Of a DNA stretch of 64,000 nt, positions 17,120 to 25,830 are shown piece after piece. The stretch spans positions 124,001-188,000 of the forward strand of contig CANNAC010000006.1 of the NCBI GenBank assembly GCA_947502495.1, read 5' to 3'. This DNA is from an uncultured Flavobacteriaceae bacterium. GTDB taxonomy: Bacteria > Bacteroidota > Bacteroidia > Flavobacteriales > Flavobacteriaceae. Below the pieces are notes generated by a model. That model saw nothing but the letters and a program-made list of their open reading frames with translations. It was not told where the DNA came from and made no database searches. The stretch's first letter is position 1. Each line of letters begins with the position of its first letter. The position numbers and the translations under genes are program-made.

Positions 17120-18505
17120 ATGAAAAAAACAGTACTTTTATTACTTCTTATATTTAATGTATCCTTGGTTGTAGGGCAAACTTTTGATAAAGTTACTATA
17201 AAAAATTCGGGTGCAGATGACAACCGAATTAACTTAGTTATTTTAAGTGAAGGCTATCTAACCAGTGAACTTCCGCAATTTGAAATAGATGCTACCAATT
17301 TTATGAATGACTTGTTTGCTGAAGAACCTTTTGCTAGTTATGAAAACTACTTTAATGTACATATACTAAAAGTACCATCAAATGAGAGTGGATCAACGCA
17401 TCCAGGAACTGCAGGTGACGAAGCAAGCTATAATGTACCAACACTAGCAGTAGACAGTTATTTTGACACTACCTATGATTATTATGGTATTCATAGATTA
17501 CTTTACACAGAAAGCCAAGCTACTATTAGCACGGTTTTGGCAAACAATTTTCAAACCTTTGACCAAGCGCTTATTTTAGTAAACTCTCCGCATTATGGAG
17601 GAAGTGGAGGCACCTATCCAATTGCTTCTACAGGTCAAGATGGAGGCGAAGTTGCCATTCATGAAATCGGACATTCCTTTGCAGATTTAAAAGACGAATA
17701 TTATCCTGGAGATGCTCAAGTTGCAGAAGCAATAAACATGACGCAAGAAACAGATCCTAGTTTAGTAAAATGGAAAAATTGGATTGGCATAGACGGCATA
17801 GGTATTTATTCGCATGCAGGTACTGCAATTGCTCCGTCATGGAAAAGACCACATCAATCTTGTAAAATGCGTGTATTAGGAAATCCTTTTTGTGCCGTTT
17901 GTAAAGAAGGTATTATTGAAAAAATTCATCTTTTAGTGTCACCGTTAGATTCTTATTTGCCAATAGAAGCGACAATCAACAACCCTACATTTCCTTTAGC
18001 TTTTCAAATAAATACCATACAAACACTTCCTACAAATACTCTAGAAAACACTTGGACACTTAACAGTACTAGCTTTGCTACCAATGTAGATACGGTAAAC
18101 CTACAAGAAAGTGATTTAAGCACAGGGACCAACACGTTAACCGCGGTGATACATGATGCAACTACTTTAATAAACGTAGACAGTCATGAGTCGGTACACG
18201 TTGCTACAGTTACCTGGACTATTGATAATACTTTAGGAATTCAAGATGTTGTTGCCAATGATTTTAGTTTAACGATGTATCCAAATCCTTCTAATAATGT
18301 GGTTCATTTTAAATTAGAAAACACCTTAGCCGATAGTGTTTATGTGAAAATTGTAAGTATGGACGGTAAAGAAGTAAAAACAATAAACCTTAATAATAAC
18401 CAAAACACAGCAATAGATATTAGTGCTTTAAGTCAAGGATTATACATCACTAACTTTTATGCAAACCATGTTTTAATCGCTAGTAAAAAACTAGTGAAAA
18501 ACTAG
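17120..18505 (+). CDS. M64 family metallopeptidase with T9SS sorting domain
   Basis: This 461-residue secreted protein has a signal peptide (MKKTVLLLLLIFNVSLVVGQ). Its peptidase M64 (IgA-peptidase-like) domain starts with 'RINLVILSEGYLTSELPQF', where SEGY is a family mark. The zinc site is HEIGHSFADLKDEYY (His181, Glu182, His185 and the downstream Asp/Glu). A cysteine pair (CKMRVLGNPFCAVC) follows. Residues about 385-461 are a type A T9SS C-terminal sorting domain (MYPNPSNNVVHFK ... GLYITNFYANHVLIASKKLVKN). It would be exported by Sec, moved across the outer membrane by the type IX system, and anchored or released. It is co-transcribed with the upstream lipoprotein. Confidence 0.9.
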   Translation: MKKTVLLLLLIFNVSLVVGQTFDKVTIKNSGADDNRINLVILSEGYLTSELPQFEIDATNFMNDLFAEEPFASYENYFNVHILKVPSNESGSTHPGTAGDEASYNVPTLAVDSYFDTTYDYYGIHRLLYTESQATISTVLANNFQTFDQALILVNSPHYGGSGGTYPIASTGQDGGEVAIHEIGHSFADLKDEYYPGDAQVAEAINMTQETDPSLVKWKNWIGIDGIGIYSHAGTAIAPSWKRPHQSCKMRVLGNPFCAVCKEGIIEKIHLLVSPLDSYLPIEATINNPTFPLAFQINTIQTLPTNTLENTWTLNSTSFATNVDTVNLQESDLSTGTNTLTAVIHDATTLINVDSHESVHVATVTWTIDNTLGIQDVVANDFSLTMYPNPSNNVVHFKLENTLADSVYVKIVSMDGKEVKTINLNNNQNTAIDISALSQGLYITNFYANHVLIASKKLVKN

Positions 18506-18510
18506 CCTAT

Positions 18511-19035
18511 TTATTTTTGTTGTGGCGGATATTTTTTAAACACTTTTTCTACAAGCGCTTGTAAACTTGCTTCTCGTTTTTCTGGACTTCCATTTGGGTT
18601 ATAACTACTTTCACTAGTTGCTTGCCAAAACAGACCAATACCGTTTTCGTCTATAAAATCGAATATAATTTCTCTAGTAACTTTTGCTGTTCCTACAGGA
18701 ATACCAATAGAAACGCCTCCACCAACATTTCTTCCTGTTCCGCCAACGCCTAATCCAACCGTACTCTTTTGTACTGCAGGATATTCTTTACTCTGAATAT
18801 TAATAAAGAAATCTGGAGTTTCGGAAATAGATAACCCTTGCAGTTGTAATTGTTTATCTAAGACATCAAACAAGCGTTTCCCATCCAATTCGCTTAAACC
18901 AGTTTCTATATCGGAATAGTAATTATAGGTTTTATATTTAGAAAAATCGGTACCTTTTTCAAAATCTGTAGTCAGATAAATTGGCGCACAAGAGGTAATG
19001 AGAAATGTAAATATTAGAATTTTAATAGATTTCAT
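18511..19035 (-). CDS. DUF4136 domain lipoprotein
   Basis: This 174-residue lipoprotein has signal MKSIKILIFTFLITSC (Cys16) and a DUF4136 body: YLTTDFEKGTDFSKYKTYNYYSD near 21-43, and LFDVLDKQLQLQGLSISETPDFFINIQSK. A glycine-rich stretch (VGLGVGGTGRNVGGGVSIGIPVG, about 97-119) and VTREIIFDFIDENG follow. The domain is common in Gram-negative lipoproteins, and its function is unknown. It ends 5 bp from the convergent M64 gene. Confidence 0.85.
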   Translation of the reverse strand: MKSIKILIFTFLITSCAPIYLTTDFEKGTDFSKYKTYNYYSDIETGLSELDGKRLFDVLDKQLQLQGLSISETPDFFINIQSKEYPAVQKSTVGLGVGGTGRNVGGGVSIGIPVGTAKVTREIIFDFIDENGIGLFWQATSESSYNPNGSPEKREASLQALVEKVFKKYPPQQK

Positions 19036-19079
19036 AGGAATTGTATTTCTGTAAAAATAATCAAAAACTATTCCAATAA

Positions 19080-19105
19080 AAAACTACCATGAATATGGTA
19101 GTTTT
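19080..19105. terminator. Hairpin between DUF4136 gene and the structured element
   Basis: A perfect 11-bp stem, aaaactaccat/atggtagtttt, with loop gaat. It sits upstream of the DUF4136 start, so it more likely ends another transcript than this gene. Confidence 0.6.
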
Positions 19106-19127
19106 AAAGTAATCTTAAAATAGGATG

Positions 19128-19233
19128 TATTGCGTTAAGGATTGTAGTGGCATCCTTTTATTTTATTTCAAAATAAAAGATACAACGTAAAGCCTGACAC
19201 TGCGTAGCCTAAGCGTAGTAGTGTAACGCCCAA
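19128..19233 (-). ncRNA. Candidate structured intergenic element
   Basis: Read on the minus strand, this stretch starts gggcgttacactactacgc. It continues with a ggcttta...ttgtatcttttatttt part, makes a hairpin (cttttatttt/aaaataaaag), and ends with aaggatgccactacaatcc and ttaacgcaatac. From memory this pattern (GGGCGT...GGCTTT...ATATCTTTT...AAAAGGATGCC...ATCC) recurs between genes in many flavobacteria. It could be a structured RNA, a terminator or a mobile repeat. It lies directly downstream of obgE, so it would be the 3' end of that transcript. Confidence 0.4.
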
Positions 19234-19236
19234 AAA

Positions 19237-20235
19237 TTAATCATTTAACATATTCCAAAGCTTATCTTTAAGCTCTGTTAAACCTTGCTGTGCTACCGAA
19301 GAGATAAACATATAATCTATTGGTAAGGTATTATCTAATTCTTCTTTTAATTCGGCTTGTAATTCGTCGTCTAACATATCACTTTTAGAAATAGCGATCA
19401 TACGATCTTTATCTAGCATTTCTGGATTGTAACGTCTTAATTCATCTAACAGAATATCGTATTGTTTTTTAATATCGTCTGCATCTGCAGGAATTAAAAA
19501 CAAAAGAATAGAGTTACGTTCAATGTGACGTAAAAAATAATAACCAAGACCTTTTCCTTCAGCTGCTCCTTCAATAATACCAGGAATATCTGCCATTACA
19601 AAAGACTGAAACTCTCTATGTTTTACAATACCTAAGTTAGGTTTTAATGTAGTAAACTCGTAGTCTGCAATTTTTGGCTTTGCAGAAGTAACTACAGAAA
19701 GTAATGTCGATTTTCCTGCATTAGGAAAACCTACTAAACCAACATCTGCTAGTAATTTTAACTCTAAGGTAACATCTTTTTCCTCTAACGGAATTCCAGG
19801 TTGTGCATAACGAGGTGTTTGGTTGGTAGAACTTTTAAAGTGCCAGTTACCACGACCTCCTTTTCCTCCTTCTGCAATGATTCTTTCTTCCCCTTCTTCG
19901 GTAATTTCAAAAAGAATATCATTGGTTTCGGTATCTCTAACTACAGTTCCTAATGGTACTTCTACATATTGATCTTCACCATCTGCACCAGAACTTCTTC
20001 CGCTACTTCCATGTCCACCATGTGTAGCTCTTACGTGTCTCTTAAATTTAAGATGTATAAGTGTCCAAAGATTGGAACTTCCTTTAAGAATGACGTGACC
20101 ACCACGACCTCCATCTCCACCATCTGGGCCTCCTTTTTCTAAATATTTTTCGCGATGTAAATGCGTTGATCCTTGTCCTCCATTTCCAGAAGAAACATGC
20201 ATTTTTACGTAGTCTACGAAATTGCCTTCAGTCAT
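19237..20235 (-). CDS. obgE: Obg family GTPase (ribosome assembly)
   Basis: This 332-residue essential GTPase works in 50S ribosome maturation and stress signalling. The glycine-rich Obg fold is residues 1-160 ([34 protein letters not shown]). The G domain follows with G1 [11 protein letters not shown] (about 169), G2 [10 protein letters not shown]3 DIPGIIEGA and G4 SKSD. The C-terminal OCT domain found in some species is absent. I start at the ATG at 20235 because [17 protein letters not shown] is the conserved beginning; the frame is open 41 codons further up but that part is not conserved. It lies downstream of hpt-adk, separated by repeats and a hairpin. Confidence 0.93.
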   Translation of the reverse strand: MTEGNFVDYVKMHVSSGNGGQGSTHLHREKYLEKGGPDGGDGGRGGHVILKGSSNLWTLIHLKFKRHVRATHGGHGSSGRSSGADGEDQYVEVPLGTVVRDTETNDILFEITEEGEERIIAEGGKGGRGNWHFKSSTNQTPRYAQPGIPLEEKDVTLELKLLADVGLVGFPNAGKSTLLSVVTSAKPKIADYEFTTLKPNLGIVKHREFQSFVMADIPGIIEGAAEGKGLGYYFLRHIERNSILLFLIPADADDIKKQYDILLDELRRYNPEMLDKDRMIAISKSDMLDDELQAELKEELDNTLPIDYMFISSVAQQGLTELKDKLWNMLND

Positions 20236-20321
20236 AATTATTTTTTGTAAAAACTTTAATTTGAAAAATTCCTGACAACCACTAGTTGTCCTCCTTATTA
20301 TTTCAAATTTTCCGTTGTAAA

Positions 20322-20342
20322 TATTCCCTAAAAACAGGGAAT
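20322..20342. terminator. Hairpin between hpt-adk and obgE
   Basis: The stem attccct/agggaat with an A/T loop lies just downstream of the repeat-containing hairpin at 20364-20397. A second short stem (gacaac/gttgtc) is at 20274-20290. The T-run is poor, so its action as a terminator is uncertain. Confidence 0.4.
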
Positions 20343-20363
20343 TGTATTTTATAAACACTTGAT

Positions 20364-20397
20364 AATGCTACTTTTCGATTGCGCTCCAAGTAGCATT
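20364..20397 (-). repeat. Palindromic repeat with gagcgcaatcga core, likely terminator of hpt-adk
   Basis: The arms aatgctactt and aagtagcatt (10 bp perfect) enclose, on the minus strand, ggagcgcaatcgaa. The core gagcgcartcga is shared with the elements at 14581-14611 and 48252-48275, while the arms differ in each. Its place 9 bp after the hpt-adk stop suggests that it ends that transcript. Confidence 0.6.
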
Positions 20398-20405
20398 TCT
20401 TACAT

Positions 20406-21515
20406 TTATAGTTTATCGATTACTATATTTAATCGTTTTGTAATATCTTCAATACCGCCAACACCATCTACACCAAAATACTTGTCTTGTGCAGAGTAGA
20501 AATCCTTTAAAATTGCGGTTTCGTTATAATAAATCTTAATTCTGTTTCTTATAATTGCTTCATCGGAATCATCTTTTCTTCCGCTAGTTTTACCTCTTTC
20601 TAGTAAACGTTGTACGAGTACTTCATCTTCTACTTCCAGAGCAACCATGGCACTAACTTTAGAATCTTTAGCGCTTAATATTTTATCCAAAGCTTCTGCT
20701 TGCGCTTCATTTCTTGGAAAACCATCAAATATAAATCCTTTTGCATCCGCATTTCTATCCACTTCTGCTTCCAACATATCAATAGTTACCTGATCTGGAA
20801 CCAATTCGCCTTTATCCATAAAAGATTTAGCTAGCATACCTAAAGCTGTTTCGTTTTTTATATTATAACGAAACACGTCTCCTGTAGAGATATGTACTAA
20901 ATTATATTTTTCCTTTAAAAAATTAGCTTGTGTTCCTTTTCCAGCTCCTGGAGGTCCAAATAGGACTAAATTTGTCATGTGTTGTGTTGTTTGTAATTGA
21001 TATACTTCTGGTAAATCTCTTCCTAGTCCATTATAATCTAAACCATAACCAACAATAAACCTGTCCGGAATTTCAATTCCGACATAATGCAGTTTATAAT
21101 CTTTTTTATATGCTTCTGGTTTAAAAAACAAAGTCGCTATTAATAGAGATTTCGCATTTTCGTTTTTAAAAATTCGATGTACTTCTGCTAATGTTTTTCC
21201 AGAATCTATAATATCTTCTAGAATCACAACGGTACGTCCTGTTAAATCCTGTGTTAAACCAATAAGTCTTTGTATGTCTTCTGTAGATTTTATCCCTTCA
21301 TAAGAAGCCAATTTGATAAAAGTAACTTCGCAAGGTTTCGGGTACTTTTTCACAAAATCACTTACTAGCATGAAAGAGCCATTTAAAATACCTATAAATA
21401 CAGGCACTTCATCTCCTAAGTCTGCAGCAATATCATCTGCCATTTTTTGTACAGCAGCATCAATTTTTTCTGCCGAAATAAATGGTTTAAAATATAAATC
21501 GTCTAGCTTAATCAT
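20406..21515 (-). CDS. Bifunctional hypoxanthine phosphoribosyltransferase-adenylate kinase
   Basis: This 369-residue protein fuses two purine enzymes. Residues about 1-175 are a hypoxanthine phosphoribosyltransferase: the PRPP loop is VVILEDIIDSGKTLAE at 97-111, with IGLTQDLTGR before it. From Met180, residues 180-369 are an adenylate kinase with P-loop GPPGAGKGTQ (187-196), HISTGDVFR, FIFDGFPRN and a short LID (ERGKTSGRKDDSDE). Hpt salvages hypoxanthine to IMP and Adk balances AMP, ADP and ATP. Both parts have intact motifs. The fusion is known from flavobacteria. Internal initiation at Met180 could give separate Adk, which is speculation. Confidence 0.93.
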   Translation of the reverse strand: MIKLDDLYFKPFISAEKIDAAVQKMADDIAADLGDEVPVFIGILNGSFMLVSDFVKKYPKPCEVTFIKLASYEGIKSTEDIQRLIGLTQDLTGRTVVILEDIIDSGKTLAEVHRIFKNENAKSLLIATLFFKPEAYKKDYKLHYVGIEIPDRFIVGYGLDYNGLGRDLPEVYQLQTTQHMTNLVLFGPPGAGKGTQANFLKEKYNLVHISTGDVFRYNIKNETALGMLAKSFMDKGELVPDQVTIDMLEAEVDRNADAKGFIFDGFPRNEAQAEALDKILSAKDSKVSAMVALEVEDEVLVQRLLERGKTSGRKDDSDEAIIRNRIKIYYNETAILKDFYSAQDKYFGVDGVGGIEDITKRLNIVIDKL

Positions 21516-21547
21516 GTAAGACTAACTTGTTTTTTATTAATTCTTTG

Positions 21548-21555
21548 CAAAGATA
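21548..21555 (-). promoter_or_regulatory. Candidate -7 promoter box of hpt-adk
   Basis: On the minus strand this is TATCTTTG, a full match to TAnnTTTG, 33 bp before the ATG at 21515. Confidence 0.45.
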
Positions 21556-21619
21556 CATATTTGTAATATGATTTACGATTTTGATGCGATTTTATTGGCT
21601 ATATTTTCATATTTAACTG

Positions 21620-21627
21620 TATTTTTG
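21620..21627 (+). promoter_or_regulatory. Candidate -7 promoter box of purK
   Basis: TATTTTTG matches TAnnTTTG and lies 58 bp before the purK ATG. A TTG 22 bp upstream is a little beyond the usual spacing for -33. Confidence 0.45.
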
Positions 21628-21661
21628 TTACAATTAAAATAAGACTTATTAACTAAAAAGA

Positions 21662-21680
21662 TTTCCGTTTTCACGGAAAA
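21662..21680 (+). repeat. Small palindrome in the purK leader
   Basis: Arms tttccgt/acggaaa with a tttc loop, ending just before taaatATG. A related motif (gcgctttcgcggaaaac) sits at the same place before the methyltransferase ATG at 33517. It resembles one arm design of the REP-like palindromes in this window. Confidence 0.5.
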
Positions 21681-21685
21681 TAAAT

Positions 21686-22840
21686 ATGAACTATTTTTCT
21701 TCAGATTTTAAACTTGGAATTCTTGGTGGCGGACAACTTGGTAAAATGCTACTTACCGAAACTAGGAAACTAGACATTTACACCTGTATTTTAGACGGAA
21801 GCACAGAAGCGCCTTGCAAAATAGGAAGCAATGAATTTCATTTAGGAAGCTTAATGGATTTTGAAACCGTGTACCAGTTTGGAAAAAAAGTAGATGTACT
21901 TACCATTGAGATTGAAAACGTAAATATCGATGCACTTGAAAAGTTAGAAAAAGAAGGCGTTACCGTTTATCCTGCTTCAAAAACACTTCGAATAATTCAA
22001 AATAAAGCAAAACAAAAACTGTTTTATATAGATAAAAATCTACCTACTGCTCCTTTTTCGCGATTCGCATATCTTTCTGAAATAGAAGACGCAATAGATA
22101 ATGGCGGTTTACATTTTCCGTTTGTTTGGAAAGCTGCACAATTTGGCTATGATGGTAATGGCGTAAAAGTAGTACGAAGCCTGGAAGATTTAAAAGATTT
22201 ACCAAAAGGCGAATGTATTGCCGAAGATTTAATTCCTTTTAAAAACGAACTTGCAGTTATTGTTTCTAGAAATGCAAAAGGCGAAGTAAAAACCTTTCCG
22301 GTTGTAGAAATGGAATTTCATCCAGAAGCAAACCAAGTAGAATATGTAATTTGTCCGGCAAGAATAGCTCCTGAAATTGCTAAAAAAGCAGAAGAAGTTG
22401 CTTTACAAACCTCCGAAGCATTTAAACATGTTGGTTTATTGGCTGTCGAAATGTTTTTAACGCAAGACAATAAAATTTTAATCAACGAAGTAGCACCAAG
22501 ACCACACAATTCTGGTCATCAAACTATTGAGGCGAATTACACCTCACAGTTTGAACAACACATCAGAGCCATTTTAAATTTACCTTTAGGAAGCACCGCT
22601 AATAAGGCTGGTGGAATCATGGTAAATCTAGTTGGAGCCGAAGGTTATACTGGAAATGTTGTTTATGAAAATATAGAAGAAATTATGAATATGGAAGGTG
22701 TAACACCGCATATTTATGGTAAAAAAGAAACACGTCCTTTTCGTAAAATGGGACATGTTACTATTGTGCATCCAGATATCAACGAAGCACGCAAAATTGC
22801 GGAAGCAGTTAAGAATACGATTAAAGTGATCAGCGAGTAA
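21686..22840 (+). CDS. purK: N5-carboxyaminoimidazole ribonucleotide synthase
   Basis: This 384-residue ATP-grasp enzyme of purine synthesis turns AIR, ATP and bicarbonate into N5-CAIR, the substrate of the next gene's product PurE. Visible marks are the N-terminal LGILGGGQLGKMLLTE (about 10-25), TIEIENVNIDALE, FPFVWKAAQFGYDGNGVKVV (lid and ATP site, about 138-157) and LAVEMFLTQDNKILINEVAPRPHNSGHQTIE (metal-binding loop, about 252-282). The length is normal. It is followed 61 bp later by purE, with a hairpin between. Confidence 0.95.
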   Translation: MNYFSSDFKLGILGGGQLGKMLLTETRKLDIYTCILDGSTEAPCKIGSNEFHLGSLMDFETVYQFGKKVDVLTIEIENVNIDALEKLEKEGVTVYPASKTLRIIQNKAKQKLFYIDKNLPTAPFSRFAYLSEIEDAIDNGGLHFPFVWKAAQFGYDGNGVKVVRSLEDLKDLPKGECIAEDLIPFKNELAVIVSRNAKGEVKTFPVVEMEFHPEANQVEYVICPARIAPEIAKKAEEVALQTSEAFKHVGLLAVEMFLTQDNKILINEVAPRPHNSGHQTIEANYTSQFEQHIRAILNLPLGSTANKAGGIMVNLVGAEGYTGNVVYENIEEIMNMEGVTPHIYGKKETRPFRKMGHVTIVHPDINEARKIAEAVKNTIKVISE

Positions 22841-22852
22841 ATCGCAACAATC

Positions 22853-22884
22853 AAATTCGGATACCTAGTATCCTTCGGAATTTA
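22853..22884 (+). repeat. Inverted repeat between purK and purE
   Basis: Two nested stems, aaattc/gaattt outside and ggatac/gtatcc inside, with loop cta and a small bulge. There is no T-run, so it may tune purE expression or protect the transcript rather than end it. Confidence 0.5.
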
Positions 22885-22901
22885 AATATTTGAAATATAT
22901 T

Positions 22902-23378
22902 ATGAAAGTAGGAGTAATCATGGGAAGCAAAAGTGATCTTCCAGTAATGCAAGAAGCTATAGATATTTTAAAAAGCTTTGCTATTGTTGTAGAAGTAGAT
23001 ATTGTTTCGGCACACAGAACACCAGAAAAAATGTTCGATTATGGTAAAAACGCGCATAAAAACGGCATTGCAGTTATTATTGCTGGTGCTGGAGGTGCTG
23101 CACATTTACCAGGAATGATAGCATCGTTATCGCCGCTTCCAATTATTGGTGTTCCTGTAAAAAGCAGTAACTCTATAGATGGTTGGGATTCTGTTTTGTC
23201 TATTTTACAAATGCCTGGAGGCGTTCCTGTAGCAACAGTAGCTTTAAACGGAGCCAAAAATGCAGGAATACTTGCTGCACAAATTATTGCAACTTCCGAC
23301 AAATCGGTATTAGATAAAGTAATTGCTTATAAAGAAGGATTAAAGGTTAAGGTAATAGAATCTGCAAAAGGTCTATAA
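22902..23378 (+). CDS. purE: N5-carboxyaminoimidazole ribonucleotide mutase
   Basis: This 158-residue class I PurE isomerises N5-CAIR to CAIR. It has VGVIMGSKSDLPVMQEA (phosphate loop), VSAHRTPEKMFDYG (His and Arg of the active site), AGAGGAAHLPGMIAS, and the PVKS...GWDSVLSILQMPGGVPVATVA segment. I start at the ATG at 22902; a TTG at 22890 would add four residues not seen in the family. It sits downstream of purK in one unit. Confidence 0.95.
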   Translation: MKVGVIMGSKSDLPVMQEAIDILKSFAIVVEVDIVSAHRTPEKMFDYGKNAHKNGIAVIIAGAGGAAHLPGMIASLSPLPIIGVPVKSSNSIDGWDSVLSILQMPGGVPVATVALNGAKNAGILAAQIIATSDKSVLDKVIAYKEGLKVKVIESAKGL

Positions 23379-23728
23379 CCAAATAACCCCAAGATTTCTC
23401 TTAGGGTTATAACGCTATTAATCAATTTCTTAAACATGAGATCGAACTCACATGAAAAAACTTATGCAAAGATTCAACTATTCCAGGTTATTCTTAATTT
23501 AAAAAAGAAGTAATTCACTTTTTTAGATTAAAAGCAAATAAATCGGTCAAACTGTAAGTTAAGCGTTTTTACAACAAAAAAAAACCTTGATTTGCATCAA
23601 GGTTTTTCGCTATTAATCAATAATTTTATCAACGAGTAACCAACTCTTATATGAAAAAATCTATACAAAGATAGAGATTAAGCGCTATGCACGCATAACA
23701 ACATTTACATTTAACATAAAATTACAAG
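23379..23728 (-). ncRNA. Two tandem, similar hairpin elements, possibly small RNAs
   Basis: No protein gene is seen here. Two diverged copies of one arrangement lie in tandem, about 23385-23475 and 23578-23670. Read on the minus strand, each has a TnTCTTTG or AATCTTTG box (the second, TATCTTTG at 23665-23672, is a full -7 match), a small hairpin, the conserved run attgattaatagcg, and a hairpin. The final hairpin of copy 2, aaaaaccttgat/atcaaggttttt (23580-23607), is followed by a run of T on the minus strand. The small hairpin differs in sequence but persists in both copies. A protein-coding role is unlikely. Being transcribed small RNAs is inference. Confidence 0.4.
23576..23607. terminator. 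Terminator hairpin with T-runs on both strands
   Basis: The 12-bp stem aaaaaccttgat/atcaaggttttt with loop ttgc is followed by about nine T on the minus strand and five on the plus strand. Confidence 0.8.
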
Positions 23729-25765
23729 ATGTACAAGAATATACTTACAGAAAGTTTCACCACAGCATTCCAAACAGCTCCTTTTTCTAAAATAGCAACT
23801 ACCGATTTCCTCCCAGCTTTCCAATTAGGAATTAAAAACGCAAAAGCAGAAATAGATGCTATTGTTAATAATCCGGAAGACCCGACTTTTGAAAACACTA
23901 TAGAAGCTTTAGATTTCTCGGGGGAACAATTAGATAGAATATCCAGCATATTTTTTAATCTTAACTCTGCTGAAACCAATGATGAAATTCAGAAAATAGC
24001 ACAAGAAGTTTCTCCTTTACTTTCCGATTTTGGAAACGACATTACATTGAATCAAGATCTATTTAAACGTGTAAAAGCCGTTTATAATTCTAAAGCCGAT
24101 TTAAAATTAACAACAGAACAAGAAACACTTTTAGATAAAAAATATAAAAGTTTTTCTAGAAATGGTGCAAATCTAGCTGAAGACAAAAAACAAGCACTTC
24201 GCGAAATAGATAAGGAGCTTAGTAAACTAAAACTAAAGTTTGGTGAAAATGTTTTAGCAGAAACCAACAAGTTCGAAATGCTAATTACCAATGAAGCCGA
24301 TTTAGCAGGATTACCGGAAGGCGCAAAAGAAGCAGCAAAACAGTTAGCAGAATCTAAAGAAAAAGAAGGATGGCTTATTACTTTAGATTACCCTAGTTAT
24401 ATTCCTTTTATGACGTATGCCGACAATCGTGAGTTACGCGAAAAATTGTCATTAGCTGGCGGAAGTAAAGCGTTTCATAACGATGCTTTAGACAATCAAG
24501 AAATTGTTTTACAAATAGCAAACCTTCGTTTTAAAAGAGCAAATCTATTAGGTTATAAAACTCATGCGAATTTTGTTTTAGAAGAACGAATGGCAAAAAC
24601 TCCGGAAAAGGTGAAAAGTTTTTTAAATGAACTATTAGAAAAAGCCAAACCAGCAGCACAAGAAGAGTTTACAAATCTTGAAAAATTTGCAAAAGAATTA
24701 GATGGTATTGACAACTTACAAAAATGGGATTCTGGTTATTATGCCGAAAAATTAAAACAAAAGCTTTTCAACTTAGACGACGAGCAATTAAAACCATACT
24801 TTAAATTAGAAAACGTAATTGAAGGAGCTTTTACTATTGCTAACAAATTATTCGGTTTACAATTTGAAGAAATTCAAACGATAGATACATATCACGAAGA
24901 TGTTCTTACTTATAAAGTAAACGATGAAAACGGAGAATTAGTTTCTATTTTCTATGCAGATTTCTTCCCTAGAAAAGGAAAACGAAATGGCGCTTGGATG
25001 ACAAGCTATAAACCACAAAGCATCAAAAATGGTGTTAATGATAGACCGCACGTTTCTATAGTTTGTAATTTTACGAAGCCAACAAACACAAAACCTTCGC
25101 TTTTAACATTTAACGAAGTAACTACCTTATTTCATGAATTCGGACATGCACTACACGGTATGCTTGCCAACACCACTTACCCTAGTTTGTCTGGAACAAG
25201 TGTTTATTGGGATTTTGTAGAATTACCAAGTCAGGTGCTAGAAAACTGGTGTTATGAAAAAGAAGCATTAGAACTTTTTGCGAAACATTATAAAACAGGA
25301 GAAGTAATTCCAATGGCATTGGTAGAAAAAATAAAAGAATCAGCTACCTTTCATGAAGGAATGCAAACCATGCGTCAAATAAGCTTTGGTTTATTAGATA
25401 TGTCTTGGCATGCACAAGATCCTTCTGCTATTACCAATGTAAAAGCACATGAAAAAGAAGCTTTTGGTGACACGCAATTATTCCCTGATGTTGCAGAAAA
25501 CTGTATGAGTACCGCATTTTCTCATATATTTCAAGGAGGATATTCTTCTGGATATTATAGTTACAAATGGGCTGAAGTTCTAGATGCAGATGCATTTGAA
25601 TACTTTAAGGAAGAAGGAATCTTTAACAAAACCGTTGCTACAAAGTTTAAAGAAAACGTATTAAGCAAAGGTGGAACCGAAAACCCAATGACACTTTACA
25701 AACGTTTTAGAGGTCAAGAACCAAAGCCAGAAGCACTTTTAAAAAGAGCTGGGTTAATTAAATAA
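23729..25765 (+). CDS. M3 family metallopeptidase (oligopeptidase A / dipeptidyl carboxypeptidase type)
   Basis: This is a 678-residue soluble zinc peptidase. The catalytic motif HEFGHALHG is at residues 469-473 onwards. The downstream Glu is in YWDFVELPSQVLENW (about 497). EGMQTMRQISFGLLDMSWH and the C-terminal FQGGYSSGYYSYKWAEVLDADAFEYF are family signatures. No signal peptide is seen (MYKNILTESFTTAFQTAPF), so a cytoplasmic role in peptide breakdown is likely. Family members are OpdA and Dcp; which one this is cannot be told from motifs. The length is normal for the family. Confidence 0.93.
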   Translation: MYKNILTESFTTAFQTAPFSKIATTDFLPAFQLGIKNAKAEIDAIVNNPEDPTFENTIEALDFSGEQLDRISSIFFNLNSAETNDEIQKIAQEVSPLLSDFGNDITLNQDLFKRVKAVYNSKADLKLTTEQETLLDKKYKSFSRNGANLAEDKKQALREIDKELSKLKLKFGENVLAETNKFEMLITNEADLAGLPEGAKEAAKQLAESKEKEGWLITLDYPSYIPFMTYADNRELREKLSLAGGSKAFHNDALDNQEIVLQIANLRFKRANLLGYKTHANFVLEERMAKTPEKVKSFLNELLEKAKPAAQEEFTNLEKFAKELDGIDNLQKWDSGYYAEKLKQKLFNLDDEQLKPYFKLENVIEGAFTIANKLFGLQFEEIQTIDTYHEDVLTYKVNDENGELVSIFYADFFPRKGKRNGAWMTSYKPQSIKNGVNDRPHVSIVCNFTKPTNTKPSLLTFNEVTTLFHEFGHALHGMLANTTYPSLSGTSVYWDFVELPSQVLENWCYEKEALELFAKHYKTGEVIPMALVEKIKESATFHEGMQTMRQISFGLLDMSWHAQDPSAITNVKAHEKEAFGDTQLFPDVAENCMSTAFSHIFQGGYSSGYYSYKWAEVLDADAFEYFKEEGIFNKTVATKFKENVLSKGGTENPMTLYKRFRGQEPKPEALLKRAGLIK

Positions 25766-25830
25766 TACTACAACCATTTTTTGTAATAGGAATAGAAGTC
25801 CTATATTATGAATCTAACTAAAAATTCAAA

